In this document: positions 1 through 6,237 of the stretch, piece by piece
Numbering within the stretch: the first letter of the stretch is position 1
How the letters are laid out: every line of letters begins with the position of its first letter
From: Phycicoccus avicenniae_A
GTDB lineage: Bacteria > Actinomycetota > Actinomycetes > Actinomycetales > Dermatophilaceae
Assembly (NCBI RefSeq): GCF_050496545.1
Contig: NZ_JBNVZV010000011.1
Location: 72,255-136,254, forward strand
Length of the DNA stretch: 64,000 nucleotides
Direction: 5' to 3'
Program-made: the position numbers and the translations under genes
The notes under the pieces: generated by a model
Seen by the model: only the letters and a program-made list of their open reading frames with translations
Database searches by the model: none
What the model was told of the DNA's origin: nothing

Positions 1-380
1 ACCATCCGCAGCCAGGCGTCGCCGTCACCGGGGGCGATGGCGTCCAGCCCGACCGCGGTGTCCTCGGCCGAGGAGCGCAGGACCGACGCGCGCCCGTCGG
101 GGAACGCGTGCCCGACGGGGTCCGCGGACCGGCTCCAGCGCAGCCCGTGCGACTCGAGGTCGAGGTCCCGGACCACCGGGCTCGCCGCGGCCAGCGGGTA
201 GAAGGCACTGAAGAGGTCGGTGACGAAGCCCGGCGCGCAGACCTCGGCGCTGCGGACGGCGCCGCCCACCTCGTCCTGCGCCTCGACGAGGACGACGTCC
301 CAGCCGGCGTCGCCCAGCGCCGCCGCGGCGACGAGCCCGTTGGGCCCGCCGCCGACGACGACCGCGTCGCAGGTGGTCAC
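1..380 (-). CDS. NAD(P)/FAD-dependent oxidoreductase, phytoene desaturase-like (partial)
   Basis: This is the first 126 codons of a flavoprotein whose 3' part lies outside the window. From a GTG at 380 the protein opens with a dinucleotide-binding beta-alpha-beta fold: DAVVVGGGPNGLVAAAAL, then VVLVEAQDEVGGAVRS, the Rossmann pattern that binds the ADP part of FAD in amine oxidase and carotenoid desaturase-like families. The rest resembles CrtI-like oxidoreductases. It follows the alcohol dehydrogenase on the same strand after 31 bases, so the two are probably cotranscribed. No strong ribosome site precedes the GTG, so the exact start is uncertain. Substrate cannot be told from this part. Confidence 0.8.
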   Translation of the reverse strand, partial: MTTCDAVVVGGGPNGLVAAAALGDAGWDVVLVEAQDEVGGAVRSAEVCAPGFVTDLFSAFYPLAAASPVVRDLDLESHGLRWSRSADPVGHAFPDGRASVLRSSAEDTAVGLDAIAPGDGDAWLRM

Positions 381-411
381 CGACCACCCACCGTGGGAAG
401 CGCGTGTGGGC

Positions 412-1608
412 TCACGCGGCCACGCCGTGCGGGTCGAGGACGACCTTGACCATGCCGTCCTCCTTGGCCTGGAAGGTGCGGTACGCCTCCGGGGCGGCGT
501 CGATCGGGAGGTGGTGGGTGGCGAAGCCGTCGACGCCCAACGGGTCGTCGTCGGTGAGCAGCGGGAGGATGTCGTCGACCCAGCGCTTGACGTTGGCCTG
601 GCCCATCCGGATCTGCACCTGCTTGTCGAAGAGCGTCATCATCGGCATCGGGTCGGTCATCCCTCCGTAGACACCACTGAGGGAGATCGTGCCACCTCGG
701 CGCACCGCGTCGATGGCGGAGTAGAAGGCGGCGAGCCGGTCGACGCCGACGGTGGTCATCAGCGGCTTGGCGACGGCGTCGGGGAGCAGCCCGACGACCT
801 TGTGGGCGGCCTTCGACACCGGCGAGCCGTGCGCCTCCATCCCGACCGCGTCGACCACCGCGTCGGCGCCGCGGCCGCCGGTCAGCTCGCGCACGGCGTC
901 GCCGACGTCGTCGACGTCGCGCAGGTCGACCGTCGTGACGCCGCGCTCGCGGGCCCGGGCCAGGCGCGCATCGACCCGGTCCACGCCGATGACCCGCCCC
1001 ACGCCGCGCTGCAGCGCGATGCGGCAGGCCATGTCGCCGATCGGACCGAGTCCCAGGACGAGCAGGGTGCCGCCCGGCTCGGGGTCGGCGTAGGCGACGG
1101 CCTGCCACGCGGTGGGGAGGACGTCGGAGAGGTAGACGAAGCGGTCGTCGGACGGGCCCTCGGGGACCTTGACGTGCGTGTACTGCGCCTGCGGGACGCG
1201 CAGGTACTGCGCCTGGCCGCCGGGGAGCGAGCCGTACAGCTCGGAGTACCCGAACAGCGTTGCGCCGGTGCCCTGGTCGTGGTTCTGGGTGGTCTCGCAC
1301 TGGCTCTGCAGGCCGTGCTCGCACATCCAGCAGTGCCCGCAGCAGACCTGGAACGGGATGACGACGCGGTCGCCGACGGCGAGGTTCGACACCTCGGAGC
1401 CGACCTCCTCGACGATGCCCATCGACTCGTGGCCGAGGACGTCGCCGGGGTTCATGAACGCACCGAGCGGCTCGTACAGGTGCAGGTCGGACCCGCAGAT
1501 GTTGGTGCTCGTCACCCGGATGACGGCGTCGGTCGCCTGCTCGATGCGCGGGTCCGGGACCTCGTCCACGCGGACGTCCTTCGTGCCGTGCCACACGACT
1601 GCCTTCAC
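412..1608 (-). CDS. Zinc-dependent alcohol dehydrogenase (MDR family)
   Basis: This is a 398-residue medium-chain dehydrogenase, cytosolic and probably NAD(P)-dependent. Visible landmarks in order are the catalytic zinc region (CGSDLH near residue 39, then GHE near 60), the structural zinc cysteines (CCGHCWMCEHGL and QSQC, about 85-105), and the coenzyme fold LVLGLGPIGDMACRIAL. The length suits the glutathione-independent formaldehyde dehydrogenase-like subgroup of zinc ADHs, though the true substrate is unknown. The GTG at 1608 was chosen because AGGAGG lies at 1615-1620, an ideal distance. The frame stays open far upstream, but that part runs through palindromic repeats and looks non-coding. 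The FAD oxidoreductase follows downstream. Confidence 0.92.
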   Translation of the reverse strand: MKAVVWHGTKDVRVDEVPDPRIEQATDAVIRVTSTNICGSDLHLYEPLGAFMNPGDVLGHESMGIVEEVGSEVSNLAVGDRVVIPFQVCCGHCWMCEHGLQSQCETTQNHDQGTGATLFGYSELYGSLPGGQAQYLRVPQAQYTHVKVPEGPSDDRFVYLSDVLPTAWQAVAYADPEPGGTLLVLGLGPIGDMACRIALQRGVGRVIGVDRVDARLARARERGVTTVDLRDVDDVGDAVRELTGGRGADAVVDAVGMEAHGSPVSKAAHKVVGLLPDAVAKPLMTTVGVDRLAAFYSAIDAVRRGGTISLSGVYGGMTDPMPMMTLFDKQVQIRMGQANVKRWVDDILPLLTDDDPLGVDGFATHHLPIDAAPEAYRTFQAKEDGMVKVVLDPHGVAA

Positions 1609-1738
1609 GGTGTACCTCCTGGGTCGGTGTCCAGGAGCCCTACCCCGGGTCCGCCGGGCACACACCCGCCGTCGAGGCCGGGCGGCGGCGACACCGGTTC
1701 GCCCGGCGCAGGGACGGCCGACGTCGGGCGGCACCGGT

Positions 1739-1865
1739 GTCGTGCGCACGACGTCCATGTGCTCCGAGATGTGAGCCATGTCCCGGACACCGGAGCACCC
1801 GGACACCTGCTCCGGGTGCCGGGCCATGGCCCAGATGCTGGAGCACACGGACGTCCGCGCACGAC
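1739..1865. repeat. Composite 127-bp inverted repeat upstream of the alcohol dehydrogenase
   Basis: The outer arms (1739-1765 and 1840-1865) are near-complementary, sharing GTCGTGCGC, GACGTCC and TGTGCTCC. Inside, 1759-1798 is itself closed by GTGCTCCG/CGGAGCAC. Likewise 1808-1845 is closed by TGCTCC/GGAGCA around the perfect palindrome GGGCCATGGCCC (1821-1832). The two halves look like inverted copies of one 40-bp unit with a CCATG core. No gene is seen here. It may be a small palindromic mobile element or the remnant end of an insertion sequence; that is inference. Confidence 0.6.
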
Positions 1866-1924
1866 TGTGAGCCGTGTGGGCCCCTCCCACGCCGCCCTGG
1901 GCGCTTCGCGCCCGAGCGCGCCGC

Positions 1925-2051
1925 GGAGGGCGTGGGACCCCGTCGGGGCTCGTTCCTCGCACCTTCTCCCGAATCCCGCGTTCTCAATTCGCGAGAACCG
2001 GACGGACCTCGTTCCTCGCCCGTCCGAACCCCGCGAACGGAGGGCGTGGGA
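1925..2051. repeat. Two extra copies of the tRNA-Ser 3' end
   Basis: The 13-mer GGAGGGCGTGGGA, which is the complement of the 3' end of the neighbouring tRNA-Ser (2133-2145), recurs at 1925-1937 and 2039-2051. Both extra copies lie near the words CTCGTTCCTCGC, so a longer degenerate unit seems to have been copied. The copy at 2039 sits in a hairpin (CGAACGGAG at 2034-2042 with CTCCGTTCG at 2064-2072). The rest of the 1609-2131 gap shows no convincing gene. Confidence 0.65.
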
Positions 2052-2092
2052 CTCCGGCTGTCACTCCGTTCGAGCCTCCCCGTCATCCTTCG

Positions 2093-2138
2093 CCCTCCGC
2101 TGCGCCCAGCGCTCCGCGCCCACGGGCGCAGCGGAGGG
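2093..2138. terminator. 15-bp perfect hairpin overlapping the tRNA-Ser 3' end
   Basis: CCCTCCGCTGCGCCC (2093-2107) is exactly complementary to 2124-2138, with a 16-base loop. The right arm includes the last acceptor-stem bases of the tRNA gene, so in the transcript the tRNA 3' strand could pair with downstream RNA instead of its own 5' strand. It could act as a terminator or influence 3' processing. There is no U-tract. Confidence 0.55.
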
Positions 2139-2218
2139 CGTGGGATTCGAACCCACGATGACGTTGCCGCCATAGCGGTTTTCAAGACCGCCGCACTAGG
2201 CCACTATGCGAGCCCTCC
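2132..2218 (-). tRNA. tRNA-Ser (anticodon UGA)
   Basis: Read on the minus strand this is an 87-base type II tRNA. The acceptor stem GGAGGGC pairs with GCCCTCC and the discriminator is G, as usual for serine. The anticodon loop CTTGAAA gives UGA. A long variable arm follows, then the T arm GTGGGTTCGAATCCCAC. A TACGCT hexamer at 2259-2264 (minus strand) may be its -10 box. An 11-bp hairpin (2222-2232 with 2240-2250) lies in the predicted 5' leader. Confidence 0.93.
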
Positions 2219-2314
2219 ATCGGTCCGCGCCCGGGCTGCGGGCGCGGACCGCCCGCCCAGCGTAGGGGTCGTCCGTCGCACCCCGCGCCCAGCCTCGGGT
2301 GGGAGCATCCGGGC

Positions 2315-2692
2315 GTGAGGACGTTCGCGATGCCCGACCCCGGCCCGGTGCTCGGGGCACTCCTCGCCGGCGCCGCGCTCGGCCGACCGGCCGTCGTCCT
2401 CACCGAGGACCACCTCGAGGTCCGCCTCGGCCTCGGGTGGCGCTCCACAGTCCCGCGCGCCGACATCGTGGCGGCCGGCCACGACCCCCGGCACCCCATC
2501 AGCATCGGCGCCCACGGGTGGCGCGGCGACTGGCTCGTCAACACGAGCGGGCACGGCCTGGTCCGCATTGATCTCGACCCACCGGGGCGCGGCCGCGTCT
2601 TCGGCGTCCCGGTGCGGCTGCGCACGCTGCGCCTCAGCCTCGCCGACCCCGACGCCTTCCTCGCCGCCCTCGGGGCCCCGTCGGGCCGCTGA
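2315..2692 (+). CDS. Small hypothetical protein, PH-like
   Basis: This 125-residue protein starts at GTG 2315; ATG 2330 is an alternative. Its pattern (an early hydrophobic stretch, then alternating beta-type segments such as VVLTEDHLEVRLG, GLVRIDLDP and RTLRLSLADPDAFLAAL) resembles the small bacterial PH-like or DUF proteins in which an arginine-rich strand precedes a C-terminal helix. No catalytic motif or signal peptide is seen. It runs opposite to tRNA-Ser. I do not recognise a function; the fold suggestion is inference. Confidence 0.6.
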   Translation: MRTFAMPDPGPVLGALLAGAALGRPAVVLTEDHLEVRLGLGWRSTVPRADIVAAGHDPRHPISIGAHGWRGDWLVNTSGHGLVRIDLDPPGRGRVFGVPVRLRTLRLSLADPDAFLAALGAPSGR

Positions 2693-2768
2693 CCGGCGCC
2701 GGGCCGTCACGCCCGGCATGGCCCGCACCATCAGTGGGTAAGGTCGGAGGCCGACGAAAGGAGCCCCC

Positions 2769-3131
2769 ATGGGCAAGCTGTCCTTCCTCGCCGGCATGGC
2801 TGCCGGCTACGTCCTCGGGGCCAAGGCGGGAACACAGCGCTACGAGCAGATCCGCCGCACCTCCGGCAAGGTCTGGAACTCGCAGCCGGTGCAGAACCAG
2901 GTGGCCAACGCCAAGGAGGTCGCGCGCACGAAGGCGGCCCCGGTCGTCGCCGACATGGTGGCCGACGCCGCCCGCGCCACCGCGACCACGCTCCGCCAGG
3001 GACGCACCGTCGCCTCCGAGGCGATCCACCACGGCTCGTCGTCCAACGCGTCGGCCGAGGGCACCCCTGCGACTCCGTCCCGTCACGAGGAGGCCTGGGC
3101 GGCCGCGACCCGCCCCACCACCACCGACTGA
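2769..3131 (+). CDS. YtxH-like small protein
   Basis: This is a 120-residue protein beginning at ATG 2769 after the ribosome site AAAGGAG. The N-terminus LSFLAGMAAGYVLGAKAGTQRYEQI is the hallmark of YtxH-type proteins: a short glycine-rich membrane-associating helix followed by a charged amphipathic helix. The remainder is Ala/Thr/Ser-rich and probably disordered. Such proteins are common near Micrococcales housekeeping genes and often thought stress related, but no activity is established. A weak hairpin (ACGGCCG 3173-3179 with CGGCCGT 3193-3199) follows and may end transcription. Confidence 0.75.
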   Translation: MGKLSFLAGMAAGYVLGAKAGTQRYEQIRRTSGKVWNSQPVQNQVANAKEVARTKAAPVVADMVADAARATATTLRQGRTVASEAIHHGSSSNASAEGTPATPSRHEEAWAAATRPTTTD

Positions 3132-3233
3132 CGCGCGAGCTCCCCGGAGCGCCTCCACCTCTGCGACCACGAACGGCCGGCCCCACCCCGGTCGGCCGTC
3201 ACCTGCGTGTATCAGGCCTGCGCGAAATCCCTC

Positions 3234-3262
3234 CTGACGTGTGACGCCCAGATCACTACGCT
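3234..3262 (+). promoter_or_regulatory. Promoter of the protease-sigma-CHAT operon
   Basis: CTGACG (3234-3239), a 17-base spacer and TACGCT (3257-3262) make a good housekeeping-type promoter about 45 bases before the ATG at 3315. It is the only clear promoter before the four genes, so they are probably one transcript. It does not rule out autoregulation by the operon's own sigma factor from another site. Confidence 0.5.
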
Positions 3263-3314
3263 GTGCGAGGAGCACCCTTCCTTGCTCGGTGACACGCCAC
3301 GCCAGGAGACGCCC

Positions 3315-5096
3315 ATGGAAGGTCCGACCGCGCCACGGCCCCCCGCCGACGGGAGCAGGCCGCCGCGCCGGTACCCCGATCCGGAGGACCCGAAGGGCTC
3401 GGGCGCGCCGGCGCCTCCCGTGCCGCCGACCCCGGGGATTCCCGAGGCCGTGCTGCGCGCGTTCGGGGCCCGGGTCCTCGACCCCCTGACCGCTGTCACG
3501 GCACCGGGCGTCGCCCCGCCGCAGCCGACGGCCTACATCGGCTCGACCCTGCTGGTCCGCGGGCTGCCCGATGCCGGCCTGGGGGGCCACGCCGCCGTCG
3601 AGGAGATCAAGGGTCTCGCCGAGGAGATGGGTCTGGTCGCCGACGTCTCCGAGGGCGATGCCGCGCTCCGCCGGCTGGCCGACGACGCCGAGCTCGAGGT
3701 GCTCGACCAGGTCTGGCAGACCCAGGTCGTCCTCCGCCGGCAGACCCGGGACGAGGCGCTGGCCTCCGCCGCGCGTCGCGCCGAGGCCCGCGGCGAGGAG
3801 CCCCCCAGCGAGCCACCCGCCGCGCCGCCCCCCGATGCCTGGCGCGTCCTGCAGGCCCTGACCTCGCGCCGCGGCAGCCGCCCGGAGGACGTCGCCCTCG
3901 AGCACCTCCTGCTCAGCGCGGGTGGCTTCGAGCCCGTCGGCCAGTGGGGCTCGGTCGGCGAGTGGGGCTCGGTCGGGCAGTGGGGATCCGTGGGCCAGTG
4001 GGGCTCGGTCGGCCAGTGGGGCTCGGTCGGGCAGTGGGGATCCGTGGGCCAGTGGGGCTCGGTCGGCCAGTGGGGATCCGTCGGCGCCGCCGACCAGTAC
4101 GGCGTGCCCGGCCTCGGCGGTCGCACACCCGTCGTCTGGCAGGGAGTGGACCCCTACCGTCCCGCCGCGGGCAAGCGCGCCCCGGTGGTGGCGATCCTCG
4201 ACACCGCGGTCGGGCCGCACCCCTGGCTCACCGAGAAGAAGGGCGTCACGACGATGTCCCTGCCCGGCCGCCCGCTCGTGGCGCCCGGACAGGGGTTGAC
4301 CGTCGAGCTCGACGGCCTGCTCGCCGGCGAGGCCGGCCACGGCACCTTCGTGGCGGGCATCATCCGCCAGCGGTGCCCGGAGGCACAGATCCTCGTGCTC
4401 CCGGTGGTGCCGTTCGCGGGCGCCGCGGCCGAGAAGGACGTCCACGACGCCCTGGCCCTGCTCCTGGCCCGGCAGCTCTGGGCGACCCGCACCGGACGGC
4501 ACGACGCGCTGGTCGACGTCGTCAACCTCTCGCTCGGGTACTACCACGAGACCCCCGAGGACGCCTGGACCCAGGACCCGCCGCTCAAGAAGCTGCTCGG
4601 CCTGCTGGCCGACGCCGGCGTCGCGGTCGTCGCCGCCGCCGGCAACGACGGCACCTCGGCCAAGTTCTACCCGGCCGGGTTCGCCCTGGAGCGCACGGCG
4701 ACCATCGGGTCGCAGAAGTACGTGCCGCTCGTCAGCGTGGGCGCCTACAACCCCGGCGACTCCACGGTGGCCCTGTTCTCCAACAGCGGCCTCTGGGTCA
4801 CCACCCACCGCCCCGGAGCCGCCGTCGTCAGCACCGTCCCCACGACCATGCGGGGCTCGATGCAGGCCGGCGTGCACACCCAGCGCAACGACCCCACCGA
4901 CCGCGCCCTCATCGACCCGGACGACTTCAGCACCGGGTTCGCCTCGTGGAGCGGCACGTCCTTCGCGGCGCCCGTGCTGGCGGCCGAGATCGCTGCGGCC
5001 CTTCCCACGGACGAGACGTTGTGCGACACCGCAACCGACGCCTGCGTCGCCCGCGCGAAGCACGCGGTGGCCACGGCCCTGGGGGTGACGTCATGA
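3315..5096 (+). CDS. Subtilisin-like (S8) serine protease with GQWGSV repeats, cytosolic
   Basis: This is a 593-residue protease. The ATG at 3315 follows CCAGGAGA, a good ribosome site; the frame is open further upstream but lacks one. The proline-rich N-terminus has no signal peptide or membrane helix, so the enzyme should act in the cytosol, unlike ESX mycosins. Residues about 60-200 form a helical pre-domain, followed at about 209-256 by eight GQWGSV-type hexapeptides. The catalytic triad is Asp296 (AILDTAVG), His342 (GHGTFVAG) and Ser549 (SGTSFAAP), with the oxyanion Asn in AAAGNDG. Its stop overlaps the sigma gene start (ATGA), so they are translationally coupled. Substrate unknown; the sigma factor, the small protein or the CHAT protease are natural candidates (inference). 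Confidence 0.88.
   Translation: MEGPTAPRPPADGSRPPRRYPDPEDPKGSGAPAPPVPPTPGIPEAVLRAFGARVLDPLTAVTAPGVAPPQPTAYIGSTLLVRGLPDAGLGGHAAVEEIKGLAEEMGLVADVSEGDAALRRLADDAELEVLDQVWQTQVVLRRQTRDEALASAARRAEARGEEPPSEPPAAPPPDAWRVLQALTSRRGSRPEDVALEHLLLSAGGFEPVGQWGSVGEWGSVGQWGSVGQWGSVGQWGSVGQWGSVGQWGSVGQWGSVGAADQYGVPGLGGRTPVVWQGVDPYRPAAGKRAPVVAILDTAVGPHPWLTEKKGVTTMSLPGRPLVAPGQGLTVELDGLLAGEAGHGTFVAGIIRQRCPEAQILVLPVVPFAGAAAEKDVHDALALLLARQLWATRTGRHDALVDVVNLSLGYYHETPEDAWTQDPPLKKLLGLLADAGVAVVAAAGNDGTSAKFYPAGFALERTATIGSQKYVPLVSVGAYNPGDSTVALFSNSGLWVTTHRPGAAVVSTVPTTMRGSMQAGVHTQRNDPTDRALIDPDDFSTGFASWSGTSFAAPVLAAEIAAALPTDETLCDTATDACVARAKHAVATALGVTS
3939..4082 (+). repeat. Eight 18-bp tandem repeats coding GQWGSV/GEWGSV
   Basis: There are 144 bases of exact-length 18-bp units inside the protease gene. 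Codon variants (ggc cag tgg ggc tcg gtc versus ggg cag tgg gga tcc gtg) recur in a pattern suggesting duplication of blocks of two to three units. The array joins the N-terminal domain to the catalytic domain. Confidence 0.9.
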
Positions 5097-5680
5097 CCCA
5101 GGTCGAGGCCGGCAGCAGCGAGAGCCTCGCCGTCCGCGCCGGCACCGCGTTCGAGGCCTACCGCGACGGCGACCACCACCGGATGGACACCCTCGTCGAC
5201 CTGCTGACGCCCGTGCTGTGGCACACCGCCCGCGGGCAGGGCCTCGACTCCGCGAGCGCCTCCGACGTCGTCCAGACGGCGTGGATGCGCCTGGTGGAGA
5301 ACGCCGACCGCATCACCGATCCGCGCGCGGTCCTCGGCTGGCTGGTCGTCACCGTCCGCCGCGAGTCGTGGCGCGTCGTCAAGGCGCACGGTCGGGAGGT
5401 GGGCGAGGTCAGCGCGGAGGTCGTGGCCACCACACCGGACCCGGCCACGGTCACCGTCACCGGCGACCGGGACCGGATGCTCTGGCGCCACTTCTCGGCC
5501 CTCACCCCGCGCTGCCAGGCGCTGCTGCGGGTCATCGCCTTCTCCGACCGCCCCGACTACGCCGCCGTCTCGGAGGCGCTCGGGATGCCGGTCGGGAGCA
5601 TCGGGCCCACCCGGGGTCGGTGCCTGGCCAAGCTGCGAGAGGCGCTGGGTCAGGACCCGGCGTGGGGAGGTGCATCATGA
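5093..5680 (+). CDS. ECF-like RNA polymerase sigma factor
   Basis: This is a 195-residue sigma-70 family protein. Residues about 35-95 match region 2 (ASASDVVQTAWMRLVE, ITDPRAVLGWLVVTVRRE), and about 135-185 match region 4 with its helix-turn-helix (LTPRCQALLRV, YAAVSEALGMPVGSIGPTRGRCLAKL). Length and two-domain structure suit an extracytoplasmic-function sigma. Its ATG overlaps the protease stop by four bases and its stop overlaps the next start in the same way. No membrane anti-sigma gene is nearby, so control may come from the adjacent soluble proteins, possibly through proteolysis. Targets are unknown. Confidence 0.9.
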   Translation: MTQVEAGSSESLAVRAGTAFEAYRDGDHHRMDTLVDLLTPVLWHTARGQGLDSASASDVVQTAWMRLVENADRITDPRAVLGWLVVTVRRESWRVVKAHGREVGEVSAEVVATTPDPATVTVTGDRDRMLWRHFSALTPRCQALLRVIAFSDRPDYAAVSEALGMPVGSIGPTRGRCLAKLREALGQDPAWGGAS

Positions 5681-6159
5681 CCGACGACCTGGCCACCGAG
5701 CCGCTCGACGACGTCGACGCCGTCGTCCTGAAGGCCCTGCGCGAGCTGCACGCACGCCTCGACCCCGTCCCCGCCGGTCTCACCGACGACGTGAAGTTCG
5801 CCCTCACGGTGCAGGCCCTCCACGCCGAGGTCGCCGAGCTGACCCGGGTGGGGGCCGACGAGGCCCTCGTCCGCAGCGTCGACTACACCCGCGCCGAGAC
5901 GCTGACCTTCACCGGCGGACCGTTCACCGCGATGGTCTCCGTCGTCGCCACCGGCCCGGACGAGGTCCGCATCGACGGGTGGGTGACCGGCGGACCGGTG
6001 CGCGTCGAGCTGCGCGAGCGCGACTCCTCGACCACGGTCGACGTCGGCGCCGAGGGCCGCTTCGTCCTCGACGGTGTGCGCCGGGGCCTCGTGCAGTTCG
6101 TGCTCCACCCCGTCGACGGCTCCACCAAGCCGGTCATCACCCCCGCCATCGAGCTCTGA
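5677..6159 (+). CDS. Small beta-rich protein of the sigma-CHAT operon
   Basis: This is a 160-residue soluble protein. Residues 1-70 are helical and acidic (LDDVDAVVLKALRELHARLD, FALTVQALHAEVAEL). Residues about 75-155 alternate beta strands (VRIDGWVTGGPVRVELRE, GRFVLDGVRRGLVQFVLHP), a pattern like the carboxypeptidase regulatory-like (Ig-type) domain. It has no zinc motif or membrane segment. It is coupled by ATGA to the sigma gene and lies directly before the CHAT gene in the same reading frame. Position suggests an anti-sigma or adaptor that a protease could cut; that is inference. No characterised family recognised. Confidence 0.75.
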   Translation: MTDDLATEPLDDVDAVVLKALRELHARLDPVPAGLTDDVKFALTVQALHAEVAELTRVGADEALVRSVDYTRAETLTFTGGPFTAMVSVVATGPDEVRIDGWVTGGPVRVELRERDSSTTVDVGAEGRFVLDGVRRGLVQFVLHPVDGSTKPVITPAIEL

Positions 6160-6237
6160 GGACGCCGCACGACCGCCACGAGGACCCCGTCCGAGCTGGT
6201 CGCCGAAGGCCTGCGTGCCAACGCATCCGGCCGACCG

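Noticed and set aside
220..2175. Long plus-strand open frame of about 650 codons
   Set aside because: It is antisense to the alcohol dehydrogenase, whose zinc and Rossmann motifs are clear; the frame is open only because of high GC, and it runs through repeats and the tRNA-Ser complement.
1640..2318. Short proteins across tRNA-Ser with words such as IRTHDD
   Set aside because: They are translated tRNA gene sequence, a known annotation artefact.
2634..5063. Minus-strand open frame opposite the subtilase
   Set aside because: Its repeated peptides merely mirror the GQWGSV repeat; the plus strand carries the catalytic triad and translational coupling.
3315..5096. Mycosin (MycP) of the ESX system
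   Set aside because: The subtilase has no signal peptide or C-terminal membrane helix, lies 21 kb from the ESX genes and is coupled to a sigma factor.
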